Below are positions 18,701 through 27,800 of a stretch of DNA of 52,302 nt, one piece after another. Positions within the stretch are counted from its first letter, which is position 1. Each line of letters starts with the position of its first letter. Made by a program: the position numbers and the translations under genes. The notes under the pieces were generated by a model. The model did not search any database, had not been told where the DNA came from, and saw only the letters and a program-made list of their open reading frames with translations. The DNA comes from CAYZTD01 sp964638155 (GTDB lineage: Archaea > Thermoplasmatota > E2 > DHVEG-1): contig CAZWYI010000014.1 of assembly GCA_964638155.1 (NCBI GenBank), forward strand, positions 1 to 52,302, in the 5' to 3' direction.

Positions 18701-21700
18701 AGAACCCATAACAACACAAAAAAACAACACAACCACATGGACCACAATCACAGAACTACAAATAGGAGACACAATACAAACAAACAACACCTGGATAACA
18801 ATACACAACATAACACAAAACAACAAAACCACCTACCAATTAGAACTAATACCAAACACAAACAATACAAAACAAAACAGTTGGGACAATACAAAACAAA
18901 AATATTCAGAAACCATACACTACTTAGAAACAGAACAAAAAACAGAACCATATAATATAGGGACCATAAAAACAGCACCAGTCAACAGCATACAAACAAA
19001 AATACACAACGATGTACACGAAATCATACTAAAAGATGGCAGCATAATAAAACCAACAGCAAACCACCCATTCCTAACAGAAGAAAAAGGATGGGCAACC
19101 ATCTCAGGGCAAGACGAAATGGGAATGAACTCTGCTTCATTAGAAAAAGGAGACCACCTAATACAATACAGCAAAAACGGAACAAAAACACCGATACAAA
19201 TCACAAACATAATACCACTAAAAGGAAAATACCTAACATACAACCTAGTAGACATAGAGACAGGAACCTATCTAACCAATGACATCATAACACACAACAC
19301 ATGTTTTTTACCAGGGACACAAATAAACATGGCAAACGGAACGAAAAAACGTATCGAAGAAATAAAACTAGGAGACACGGTAAAAGTATTCAACGAAGAA
19401 ACATTCCAACTAGATGAAGGACCCGTTGAACATATCGAAACACCTTATCTAAACACAGTACATGAAGTAATATTAGAAGACGATAGATTTTTAAAAATAT
19501 CAGCAAATCATCCGATACTCACAAAAGAAAAAGGATGGGCAACAATAGCAGGATTAGATGAACTTAACACAGAAGCAAGTGTGTTAAAAAAAGGATATCA
19601 TGTATTCTCGTTAACAGAAGAAGGAGAATTTAAAGAAGTACAAATCACAGATATAATACCAATAAAAGGAAGCTATCTAACCTATACTTTTGTAAATATG
19701 AAGCATAACACATATCTTGCAAATGATATTATTGTTCATAACTGTTTTATGCCTGGTACTAAAATTAATTTAGCAAATGGCGAAAAAATAAATATCGAAG
19801 ATCTCAACGTAGGAGACAAAATAAAAGTATACAACCCTGAGAATAAAACTATTGAAGAAGCACCTGTAAGCAGAACTAGAACAAAGATGGTAAACAACGC
19901 CTATACAATATATCTTGAAAACGGCAAAAGTTTAACACCCTCTGGAAATCATCCCTTGTTAACAGAAGGAAAAGGATGGACAACGATAGCAGGAATAGAT
20001 GAGGAAGGAAAATATACTGAAAAACTTGAAACTGGAGATTATGTCTATCATACAACAACTGATGGAGGAATAAAGCCTGTACAGATAACGGAAATAGTTC
20101 CAATACAAGGCGAATTTTTGATGTATAATTTGTTAGATATGAAATATAATACATACATCGCAGAAGATACAATAGTACACAATTTATGTTTCATGCCAGG
20201 AACACAAGTAAATCTTGCCAATGGAACAAAAAAGAAGATAGAAGACGTACAAATAGGAGATATAGTAAAGGTTTTCAATGAAGAAACTGGAGAAATAGAA
20301 GATGCACCAGTAGACAATATACAAAAGAATCTAAACGGAAATACGAAAGTTTATGAATTAACACTAGAGAATGGTAAAATACTTCAACCTACGGGGACAC
20401 ATCCCTTTTACACAAGTGAAAAAGGATGGGCAACCATCGATGGACAAGACGATATGGGAATGAGCTCAGAAATTTTAGAAATTGGAGATCATGTATATCA
20501 ACTACGTCAAGATGAAAGCTTTGAAGAAATAAAAATAGTAGATATCACACCGGTAGAGGGTGAATATCTAGTATATAATTTTGTAAATATGAAACATGGG
20601 ACATATGTAACTGAAGATATTGTAGTTCATAACTGTTTTATGCCAGGGACACAAATAAACCTAGCAAACAACACATACAAAAACATAGAAAACATACAAA
20701 CCGGAGACATAATACAAGTATACCAACAAAACAACCAACAAACAAAATGGAACTACATAAACAAAGAACAAATACAAAACAGCATAACAAACAAAGCATA
20801 CGAAATCATACTAAACAATGGAGAAAGCCTAACAACAACACCCACACAAAAAACATACGTTCAAAACCAAGGATGGACCACCACAACAGAACTACAAATA
20901 GGAGACACCATAAAAAACCAAAACCAATACACAACAATCACAAACATCATACCAATACAAGGAACATTCATAACATACCAATACCTAGACAAACTAAACG
21001 GAGAACAACAAATCTTTCTAACAAACGGAGAAACAAAAAACATAGAAGATCTACAAATAGGAGATACAATACTTGGAACCATCCAAAAACAAGAAAAACA
21101 ACAACAAAAAACACACCCTTATGACTTTTTAGAAAAATATCTAATAGCAATAATACCTAGTTATTATACAAACCAAGAAAAACAAAAATACTTCCAAAAA
21201 CTAACAACAGAAGACAACCTGATAAACTACACAATAATAGATATTACAACACAAGAAAACAATACAACATACAACATAAACAACGGAGAAATAACAATAA
21301 ATCAAAATGAACCAATACTAACACAACAAAACAACACAACCAACTGGACAAACATCCAAGAATTAAACATAGGGGACAACATACAAAAAACGGAACAAAA
21401 CTGGATAACAATAAAAAATATCACAAAAAAACAAACAAACAGAACACACCGATTAGAACTAATACCCAACACAAAAAATACAGTACAGAATAGTTGGAAC
21501 AATACAATAGAGAATACAAATCAAAATTATTCAGAGAAATACTACTACATAGAAACAGAACAAAAAACAGAAACATACACAGAAAACAACAAGATAGGAA
21601 CTATAGAAACAGCACCGGTGACAAGCATACAAACAAAAATCCATGATGATGTATATGAAATCATACTACAAGACGGGGGTAAAATACAACCCACAAGCAA

Positions 21701-24626
21701 CCATCCATTCCTAACAGAAGAAAAAGGATGGGCAACCATCAGCGGACAAGATGAAATGGGGATGCAAAGCAACGAACTAGAGATTGGAAATCACATAATA
21801 AAAACAACAAAAAACAACAAAATACAAGCCATACAAATCAAAGATATACTACCACTAGAAGGAGACTATTTAACTTATACATTAGTGGATATGAAATATG
21901 GTAATTTCATAGCAAACGATATGGTTGTTCATAATTGTTTCATGCCTGGTACGAAAGTAAATCTTGCTGAGGGAGAATATGAAAAGATAGAAGATATACA
22001 AGTAGGAGATGAAATCAGAGTATACAATGAAGGCAAAAAAACTATAGAAAAGGATTCTGTATCAACCATAAAAACTTCGTTAGTAAACAATGGATATGAA
22101 TTATATCTAGAAGACGGGACAGAAATTATATTATCTGAAAACCATCCATTCCTAACCAAAGAAAAAGGATGGGCGACTATTGCAGGTTTAGACAAGATAG
22201 GTAATAATACCGCCGGATATAAACTTGGGAAAGGAGATCATGTTTACTCTTTAAAAAATAAAAAGTTGGAAATAACTGAAATAATAGATATTGTCCCAAT
22301 ACAAGGCAGTTATCTAATGTATAATCTTCTGGATACTAAATATAACACTTACTTAGTAGAGGACGTTATCACTCATAATGATTGTTTCATGCCTGGTACG
22401 AAAATTAATCTTGCTAATGGCAGTTACAAAAAGATTGAGGACATTGAAATCGGTGAGAAAATAGTAGTATACAATGAAAACCAAAGAACCGTAGAAGATG
22501 CATCGGTTAGTAATTTAGGCAGAAATATTGATAATAATATATTTGAAATATATCTAGAAAATGGAGAAATATTAGAAATCACTGGAACTAATCCATTGCT
22601 TATACGAGATAAAGGTTGGTCTACTATATCAGGTTTTGATGGTAAAGGAATCGATAATGAATTGCTTGAAATTGGAGATTGTGTTTATCAATATAACTCT
22701 AATAAAACTTTTGAAGAAATACAAATTACAAATATAATTCCAATAAACGGAAAATATGTTGTGTATAACCTTCTGGATGATAAATATGGAAATTATCTAA
22801 CTGAAGACACAATTTTACATAACTCTTTCATATCCGACGCACAATTTGATATTGGAAATGGTACTTCTAAAAGTTTAGACGAATTAAAAAATGAAATAAA
22901 AATTAAACCAGATAAATTAGAAGATGCACAAGTAATCAATAAGCAGATAAAAATGCATAATGATGTGTATGAAGTCATATTAGAAAATGGCAAAATTTTA
23001 AAGCCTACTTCTAACCACCCATTCCTAACAAAAGAAAAAGGATGGGCAACCATCTCCGGACAAGACGAAATGGGAAAAAACGCAGGAAAACTCAAAATAG
23101 GAGATCATCTGCTAGAAAAAACAAAAAACAACACAATCAAAGAAACAAAAATAAAAGACATAATACCACTAAAAGGAAACTACCTAACATACAATCTACT
23201 AGACATGAAAATAGGAACATATCTAGCAGAAGACATCATAACACATAATTCATGCTTCCTACCCGGAACAAAAATAAACCTAGCAAATGGTTCTTACAAA
23301 AATATTGAAGAAATAGAAATAGGAGAATCAATAAAAGTATTCAAAGAAAACACAGAATATGTTGGATATAACTATATAAATAATAATATACAACAAACTC
23401 TAAGAGACGATGTATATGAAATACATCTAGAAAATGGAAAAACACTAATACAAACTAGTACACATAAATTCCAGACAAAAAACAAAAAAATATGTACAAT
23501 TTCAGGATTAAATGAACAGGGAGATATATTAGAAAAACTAGAAACTGGCGACTACATAAAAAGTTATGATAATGAAATACAGTACCTAAAAATAACAGAT
23601 ATAATTCCTATACAAGGATCCTTTTTAATGTATCAAATTGCAGATGGCATACCTGCAAATACAAAAATATTAACAGAGGGAGGTATTACAAAAAACATAG
23701 AGGATTTACACGTTGGAGATATAATCCTAGGTTTGAATATAGAAAAAGAACAAACACCAAGTAATCCTTATGAATTTTATGAAAGACAACTTATTATGTT
23801 AATGCCTGCATGGCATTACGAAGATAAAAAACATCCCTTTTACAAAAATATGACACATTATATTGTAGTAGAAAAAACAAAAGAAAGTATTGAAAAAGAT
23901 GTTTATGAAATAAATAATGATTCTAATATCACAATAATTATAGATCAACCTATATACACCCAAAAAAATAGTAACTGGACTGGTTATGCAGCTATTCAAC
24001 CAGTAAAAAATAAAAATTACTATTTAAACAAAGATATAAAAACATTACAAGTTGGAGATAAGATAAAAACACAAAATAATACTTGGATAACAATACAAAC
24101 AATACAAAAGAAAACTGGAAACATTTCAAAATATAATCTAAAATTAATACAAAACAATACAAATAATAGCTTAGATTATAGTTGGAACCAGATTAAAAAT
24201 GCAAACATAAACGATTATTACTACTGTGAAATAGAGGATCAACTAGTAAAACATCAAGTAGGAAAAATAGAAAATGGAACAGTAAACTCATTAATGGTAA
24301 ACAAACAAAGAAATGTTCACGAATTGCACCTGGAAAACGGTAAAGTACTAATGCCATCTGGTAATCATCCATTTTATACAAAAGAAAAAGGATGGGCAAA
24401 TATTGAGGGCGTAGATGAAACTATTAAATGTGACGTATTAAAAATAGGCGATCATGTATATCAACTAAATAAAAACGACACAATCGATGAAATAAAAATA
24501 GTTGATATTATACCAACAAAAGGAGAATTTCTAACCTACAACCTTCCTAACATGGTTTATGGTACGTTCCTTGCTCTTGATATTATAACGCATCAAACTT
24601 CCACATTGACAACAACAAGTACAACA
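12702..24626 (+). CDS. Giant secreted subtilase with tandem Hint (intein-like) array, 5' part up to the assembly gap
   Basis: The first 3975 residues of a probable giant protein that continues at 24727. Order of domains: signal peptide (1-28); DUF2341 (about 48-170); N-terminal half of a LamG domain (to about 228, ending LEGWVKDP); an unknown beta domain; rhodanese-like domain (about 407-510) with Ser476 (YSRSGYQS) where the catalytic Cys belongs; thioredoxin-like domain (about 522-625) with only one Cys (YYNFCEEQ); I9-type propeptide (about 664-739); S8 subtilase with Asp763 (ILDTGVD), His792 (GHGTKVA), Asn880 (SSGNKG) and Ser937 (GTSFSTPHVA), so probably active; then 14 Hint units from Cys1034 to Gln3965; then a Thr/Ser tract that runs into the gap. 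The frame reaches the N run exactly at a codon boundary. Any stop after the gap in this frame is an artefact of the 100-N placeholder. No LAGLIDADG or HNH endonuclease motif is seen in the Hint units. AAAGG at 12691-12695 is the ribosome binding site. Confidence 0.85.
15801..16238 (+). repeat. Hint unit 1 (residues 1034-1179)
   Basis: Opens with Cys1034 in MA-CFMPGTKVNLANG. The block-B-like TANHPF contains His1103, and KGWATISGQDEMGM follows. It closes with TYNLLDM...DIIVHN. The next residue is Cys1180, then Cys1181 of unit 2. The first half has ordinary codon use, which switches to A/C-rich codons near 15948. Confidence 0.9.
16242..16682 (+). repeat. Hint unit 2 (residues 1181-1327)
   Basis: CFLPGTKINLANN start, TANHPF block B, TYNLIDT...NIITHN end. 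The following residue is Thr1328, a possible +1 nucleophile. A/C-rich, T-poor codons run throughout. Bases 16401-16511 are identical to 19017-19127 in unit 6. Confidence 0.9.
16686..17126 (+). repeat. Hint unit 3 (residues 1329-1475), class A
   Basis: CFLPGTPINLANG start, SANHPF block B, DIIVHN end, directly abutting the Cys of unit 4. Closest to unit 7 (both share EKGYHV/KKGYHV and KHNTYLANDIIVHN). Ordinary codons, except a short A/C-rich core from 16890. Confidence 0.9.
17127..17567 (+). repeat. Hint unit 4 (residues 1476-1622), class B
   Basis: CLMPSTHINMADG start, SANHPF block B, GVITHN end. Val1623 follows, which cannot act as a +1 nucleophile, so splicing of this unit is not expected, although Asn cleavage would be possible. 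Related to units 8 and 11 (xNNxYxxYLExG). Confidence 0.9.
17571..18020 (+). repeat. Hint unit 5 (residues 1624-1773), class C
   Basis: CFLPGTKVNLANG start, TGTHPFYTSEKGW block B, DIITHN end, followed by Cys1774 and Cys1775. Closest to unit 9 (DNIQKNL and TGTHPFYTSEKGWATI shared). Confidence 0.9.
18024..18434. repeat. 411-bp perfect repeat, copy 1 (partner 20634-21044)
   Basis: Identical by direct reading to 20634-21044 (offset 2610), covering the first third of composite units 6 and 10. The first mismatch is c at 18435 versus g at 21045. Confidence 0.85.
18024..19298 (+). repeat. Composite Hint unit 6 (residues 1775-2199), class D
   Basis: A 425-residue unit, about three Hint lengths, with one opening Cys (CFMPGTQINLANN) and one closing THN. 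Inside are two Hint-like segments whose junctions have decayed: the first ends TYQYLDKLNGEQ without HN, and the second begins QIFLTNGETKNI without Cys. Thr2200 follows. Strongly A/C-rich, with Asn/Gln/Thr-rich protein composition. Bases 18024-18434 are identical to the start of unit 10. Confidence 0.85.
19302..19742 (+). repeat. Hint unit 7 (residues 2201-2347), class A
   Basis: CFLPGTQINMANG start, SANHPIL block B, KHNTYLANDIIVHN end, directly abutting the Cys of unit 8. Closest to unit 3. Codon use shifts from A/C-rich to ordinary across the unit. Confidence 0.9.
19743..20183 (+). repeat. Hint unit 8 (residues 2348-2494), class B
   Basis: CFMPGTKINLANG start, SGNHPLL block B, DTIVHN end. 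Leu2495 follows, a residue that cannot serve as +1 nucleophile. Related to units 4 and 11. Confidence 0.9.
20187..20633 (+). repeat. Hint unit 9 (residues 2496-2644), class C
   Basis: CFMPGTQVNLANG start, TGTHPFYTSEKGW block B, DIVVHN end, directly abutting the Cys of composite unit 10. Closest to unit 5. Confidence 0.9.
20634..21044. repeat. 411-bp perfect repeat, copy 2 (partner 18024-18434)
   Basis: Second copy, in composite unit 10. Upstream of both copies (units 5 and 9) the DNA is clearly diverged, so identity starts sharply at the opening Cys codon. Confidence 0.85.
20634..21935 (+). repeat. Composite Hint unit 10 (residues 2645-3078), class D
   Basis: A 434-residue counterpart of unit 6 with the same three-part structure and one opening Cys. 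Block B is TSNHPF; it ends MVVHN, directly abutting the Cys of unit 11. The first 411 bases are identical to unit 6, after which the two diverge. Confidence 0.85.
21936..22379 (+). repeat. Hint unit 11 (residues 3079-3226), class B
   Basis: CFMPGTKVNLAEG start, SENHPF block B, DVITHN end. Asp3227 follows, so this is again a class-B unit without a +1 nucleophile. Ordinary codon use. Confidence 0.9.
22383..22823 (+). repeat. Hint unit 12 (residues 3228-3374), class C, block-B His lost
   Basis: CFMPGTKINLANG start and DTILHN end. Block B reads TGTNPLL, so the His that assists the N-terminal acyl shift is Asn here and the N-terminal step is probably weakened. Ser3375, the first residue of unit 13, follows directly. 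Confidence 0.85.
22824..23249 (+). repeat. Hint unit 13 (residues 3375-3516), Ser instead of Cys
   Basis: Opens SFISDAQFDIGNG, so Ser3375 is at the Cys1 position and the CFxPGT signature is gone. TSNHPF block B and DIITHN end are kept. Ser3517 follows, then the Cys of unit 14. The second half is A/C-rich and resembles the C-terminal parts of units 1, 2, 6 and 10. Confidence 0.8.
23253..24596 (+). repeat. Composite Hint unit 14 (residues 3518-3965), ends His-Gln
   Basis: A 448-residue counterpart of units 6 and 10 with CFLPGTKINLANG start, an inner TSTHKF block, a decayed inner junction (YQIADGIPANTKIL) and a last block SGNHPF. It ends ITHQ (Gln3965), not HN, followed by TSTLTTTS, the Thr/Ser tract. 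It has ordinary codons, unlike units 6 and 10. Confidence 0.85.
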
Positions 24627-24726
24627 NNNNNNNNNNNNNNNNNNNNNNNNNNNNNNNNNNNNNNNNNNNNNNNNNNNNNNNNNNNNNNNNNNNNNNNNNN
24701 NNNNNNNNNNNNNNNNNNNNNNNNNN
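24627..24726. other. 100-N assembly gap inside a coding Thr/Ser repeat
   Basis: Exactly 100 N, the usual placeholder for a gap of unknown size. The left flank ends and the right flank begins with ACA/AGT codons (Thr/Ser), each at a codon boundary of its own open frame. A true length divisible by three joins the two frames into one protein. Confidence 0.95.
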
Positions 24727-24822
24727 ACAAGTACAACAACAAGTACAAGTACAACTACAACAAGTACAACAACAAGTACAAGTACAACTACAACAAGTAC
24801 AACAACAAGTACAACTACTACA
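24727..24822 (+). repeat. 33-bp tandem repeat coding for a Thr/Ser tract
   Basis: Two full and one partial copy of an 11-codon unit (TSTTTSTSTTT). The left side of the gap (24598-24626) is of the same kind. It forms a mucin-like linker between the Hint array and the Fn3/Ig-like part, and it explains why assembly broke here. Confidence 0.85.
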
Positions 24823-27800
24823 TGTCTTCCAAGCGCTTCTAACCCAACACCACCAGACAATGCATTTCTAGATAAAACATCCTCTGTAAACCTAGGGGTA
24901 GACGTATCAGACTGTGACACAGAAACTGTTGATACAACCTTCTATAATGATGCAGATGATTCAGGTATTGGTACTGACAGTGATACAACACCTTATACTG
25001 CTACAACAACTTGGAATAATCTTATCCCTGGAACATATAACTGGTATGTAAAAACAGACGATGGAACAGAAAATATAACCAGTTCTACTTGGAGCTTTAC
25101 AATAAACCAGCCACCCTACCAAACAGGTGAAGTACCAGCAAACACCACAACCAACATATGCCCAATACCAAGTCTACATGTAAAATGCATAGACAACAAT
25201 TCAGGTAACACCATGAATGCTACATGGTGGAGTAACAGTAGTGGAAACTGGCAACAATTCGCAAGTAACGAAACAAGCTTTGCAAACAACACCAATATCA
25301 CACAAACCAATACAAATTTAAGCGAACCAGGTAAAACATATTATTGGAGTGTAAATCTATCAGATGGACACAATGGATGGAACAATGAAACCTATCATTT
25401 TACCACTAACTATGAACCAACACAAAGTAGTCCAACCCCTGCTGATGGATCCACAGGGATAACTACTCAACCAACATGCAACATAACAGTAAGTGACACA
25501 GACGGTGAAACTTTAGATGTATATTTCTATGAAAACACAACAGAGAATTGGGTTCTACAACAAACAAACAATTCAGTTGATGTAACAACACCAACAAATG
25601 TAATATGGAATAAATATTCAAATGCATCTGCTGGAAATACAAAATACTGGTGGAGTGTAAATATAACAGATGGATGCAACTGGACCAATGCAACATATGA
25701 CTTCACGACACAAGCAGCAAACACGGCACCAACTATAAGCAACTTTGAAACAATAATAGAGGGCGATAATGATTATGATTTAGATAATGACAACGTAAGT
25801 ATTAACTGGACAGTTACAGACTCGGAAAGCAACGATTTATGGTTATTATTTAACTATTCTGCAGGTGGGACACCAGGTATCCCAACAAATGATAGCTACC
25901 AAGGAAAAATAGCAGTAACCAGTGGCGGAAGTCCAGGATATAATGAAAACGACTACAACTTAGTATGGACAGATTCAAGTGGATGGGTTGATACAATAGA
26001 TAACATAAACATAACATTTAGGGTATACGATGGTTCGTTATACTCAGAATTTTGGAATAGTACGAATAATATCACTGGAATAGATGGAACAAACCCGACA
26101 GATCTTAGTATATATGATATAAGTGAAGATACCCAACCAGAATATCTGCATTTTAATGGAACCTCTGGAATATATTATTCAAATGCTGGCACTGGAGATA
26201 GAAACTTTACAGTCTATGTTGAAGCAAGTGATGCAACAAGTGGCCTATCTAAAGCAACATTTCCAGCTACAGTATCAACTGGTGGAGACGATACAACCGA
26301 TGCAGGGGGAGACTATGAATATACTTATCAATACACAGCAACAGGCGATGGAGAAACATTTGACGGTTCTGCAACAGTTACAGTCTATGATATAGCTGGA
26401 AATAGTGCTACAGTTAACTTTGATGTACTTCTTGATGATACAAATCCTACTTTTGATTCATTTAGCCTTGATTCTGATACAGATTCAGATGGAGGAGACG
26501 ATATTAATCCAGATACAGGATGGTACGATGATCTAACAATACAAGGCGATTTTTCAGGCTGTACAGATGCAAAATCTGGTATTGCAAACTATAGCATTCA
26601 AACAGGATCAGATGGACTTGGTACACCTGATACAGATGGAACAGATGTAGGTTGCACAGCAGCAGGTGAAGGATTAAATCAAAATATTAACTATAATATT
26701 TCAGATAATGTTGGAAATAGAATTTCAGGCGATACAACAGCTGATGTAAATATTGATACAACACCTCCAAGTAGTCCCGATGCAATGACAGCTTATAGTG
26801 AAACTGGCGATACTGATGAAGTATACGCAGATATAACAAACAATAAATTCTATTTTTCAAATAGTTTTGATTCATCTGCAACAGTAAATTTTACTGGAAA
26901 CTTCACAGATTCAAATAAGTGGAAAGCTGATTTTTCAAGCTTTGGTGCAGATGACCCAGCAGTAGACACAAATGAAGACTACACAGGAGAGTATACTATA
27001 GATGATTCAGATAGCTCTGGAACAATAACATTTTATGGATATGACCAAGCAGGAAACAATGCAAATGATACAATAACCTGCACAGAAGATGCAACAACCC
27101 CATCAATTAGTATTACATCAGAAGAAGAAAATAGCATTTATTTATACAAAGATTATGGGTCGACTCAACAAGGTTACTATGGTAGTGGCATGGCAGGTTT
27201 ACAATCATATTGGATAAATGGATCGGCAAGTGATGCAACTGGAATTAATACAGTAAAAGATGATACAGATTTTGGAGACGACCCAAGTAATACTGGTACA
27301 AACGAAAGCTGGGTTTTTAATTATACAATTGATTCAGCCGACAATGGAGACATAAATATAACCTTTACAGCAACAGATTATGTTGGAAACACAGGTACAA
27401 CATGGTATCAGTTTTATGAGGATAACGAAAATCCAGTTTCAGGTTTAACAGATATACCTGCTAGCATTTCTGATTTAGACAATATCAATGGCACAGCCAC
27501 AGATAATGTAAGTGTAGATTGGGTGAAAATATATATAAAAAATACAACAGCTAATCCTGATACATACTGGACAGGTAGTTCTTGGACAGATAGTATAACA
27601 TGGGTTGGAGCATCTGCAAATGATAGTAACTATGATTCAAATTCAGAAGGATGGAATGTTGATACAACCTCAATTACATGGTCAGATGGAAGTAGCTATG
27701 AGGTAAATGCTACAAGTTATGATATAGTAAATAACACAAATTATTCAACAGATAGTTTTACAATCAGCCAAGAATATAATCCACTAGCCTCTTATTATAC

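Larger units (their letters stand above)
16686..24596 (+). repeat. Higher-order repeat: three blocks of four Hint units
   Basis: Units 3-6 (16686-19301), 7-10 (19302-21935) and 11-14 (21936-24596) form blocks of 2616, 2634 and 2661 bases. The first two have class order A-B-C-D. The third has B-C-unit 13-D. Composite units start 870 and 873 residues apart. Matching classes are more alike between blocks than to their direct neighbours, which points to duplication of a whole four-unit block. Confidence 0.75.

Noticed and set aside
18020..21150. Long plus- and minus-strand open frames overlapping the Hint array in other frames
   Set aside because: They are by-products of the T-poor, stop-free A/C-rich composition. 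Their translations are low-complexity Thr/Asn/Lys/Arg or Leu/Val/Phe strings with no domain signature.
18024..21935. Homing endonuclease inside the long Hint units
   Set aside because: No LAGLIDADG, HNH or GIY-YIG motif is visible, and the extra sequence is largely Hint-like strands and Asn/Gln/Thr-rich segments.
15801..24596. Diversity-generating retroelement target or phase-variable cassette
   Set aside because: No reverse transcriptase, template repeat or invertase is present in the window, and variation between units is spread along them rather than confined to adenine positions.
24727..24822. CRISPR-like short repeats beside the gap
   Set aside because: The repeat is 33 bp, directly abutting with no spacers, low-complexity and in frame with a Thr/Ser tract.
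24727..24842. Apparent end of the Hint protein in an Asn/Tyr/Lys-rich tail with a stop at 24842
   Set aside because: It arises only from reading the Thr/Ser repeat in the wrong frame after the 100-N placeholder. The open frame after the gap is the one that encodes Thr/Ser and continues to 36921.
25213..25215. ATG at 25213 as start of a separate 3902-residue protein
   Set aside because: It lies inside an Fn3-like repeat, with no signal peptide, and the frame is open upstream to the gap with matching Thr/Ser coding.
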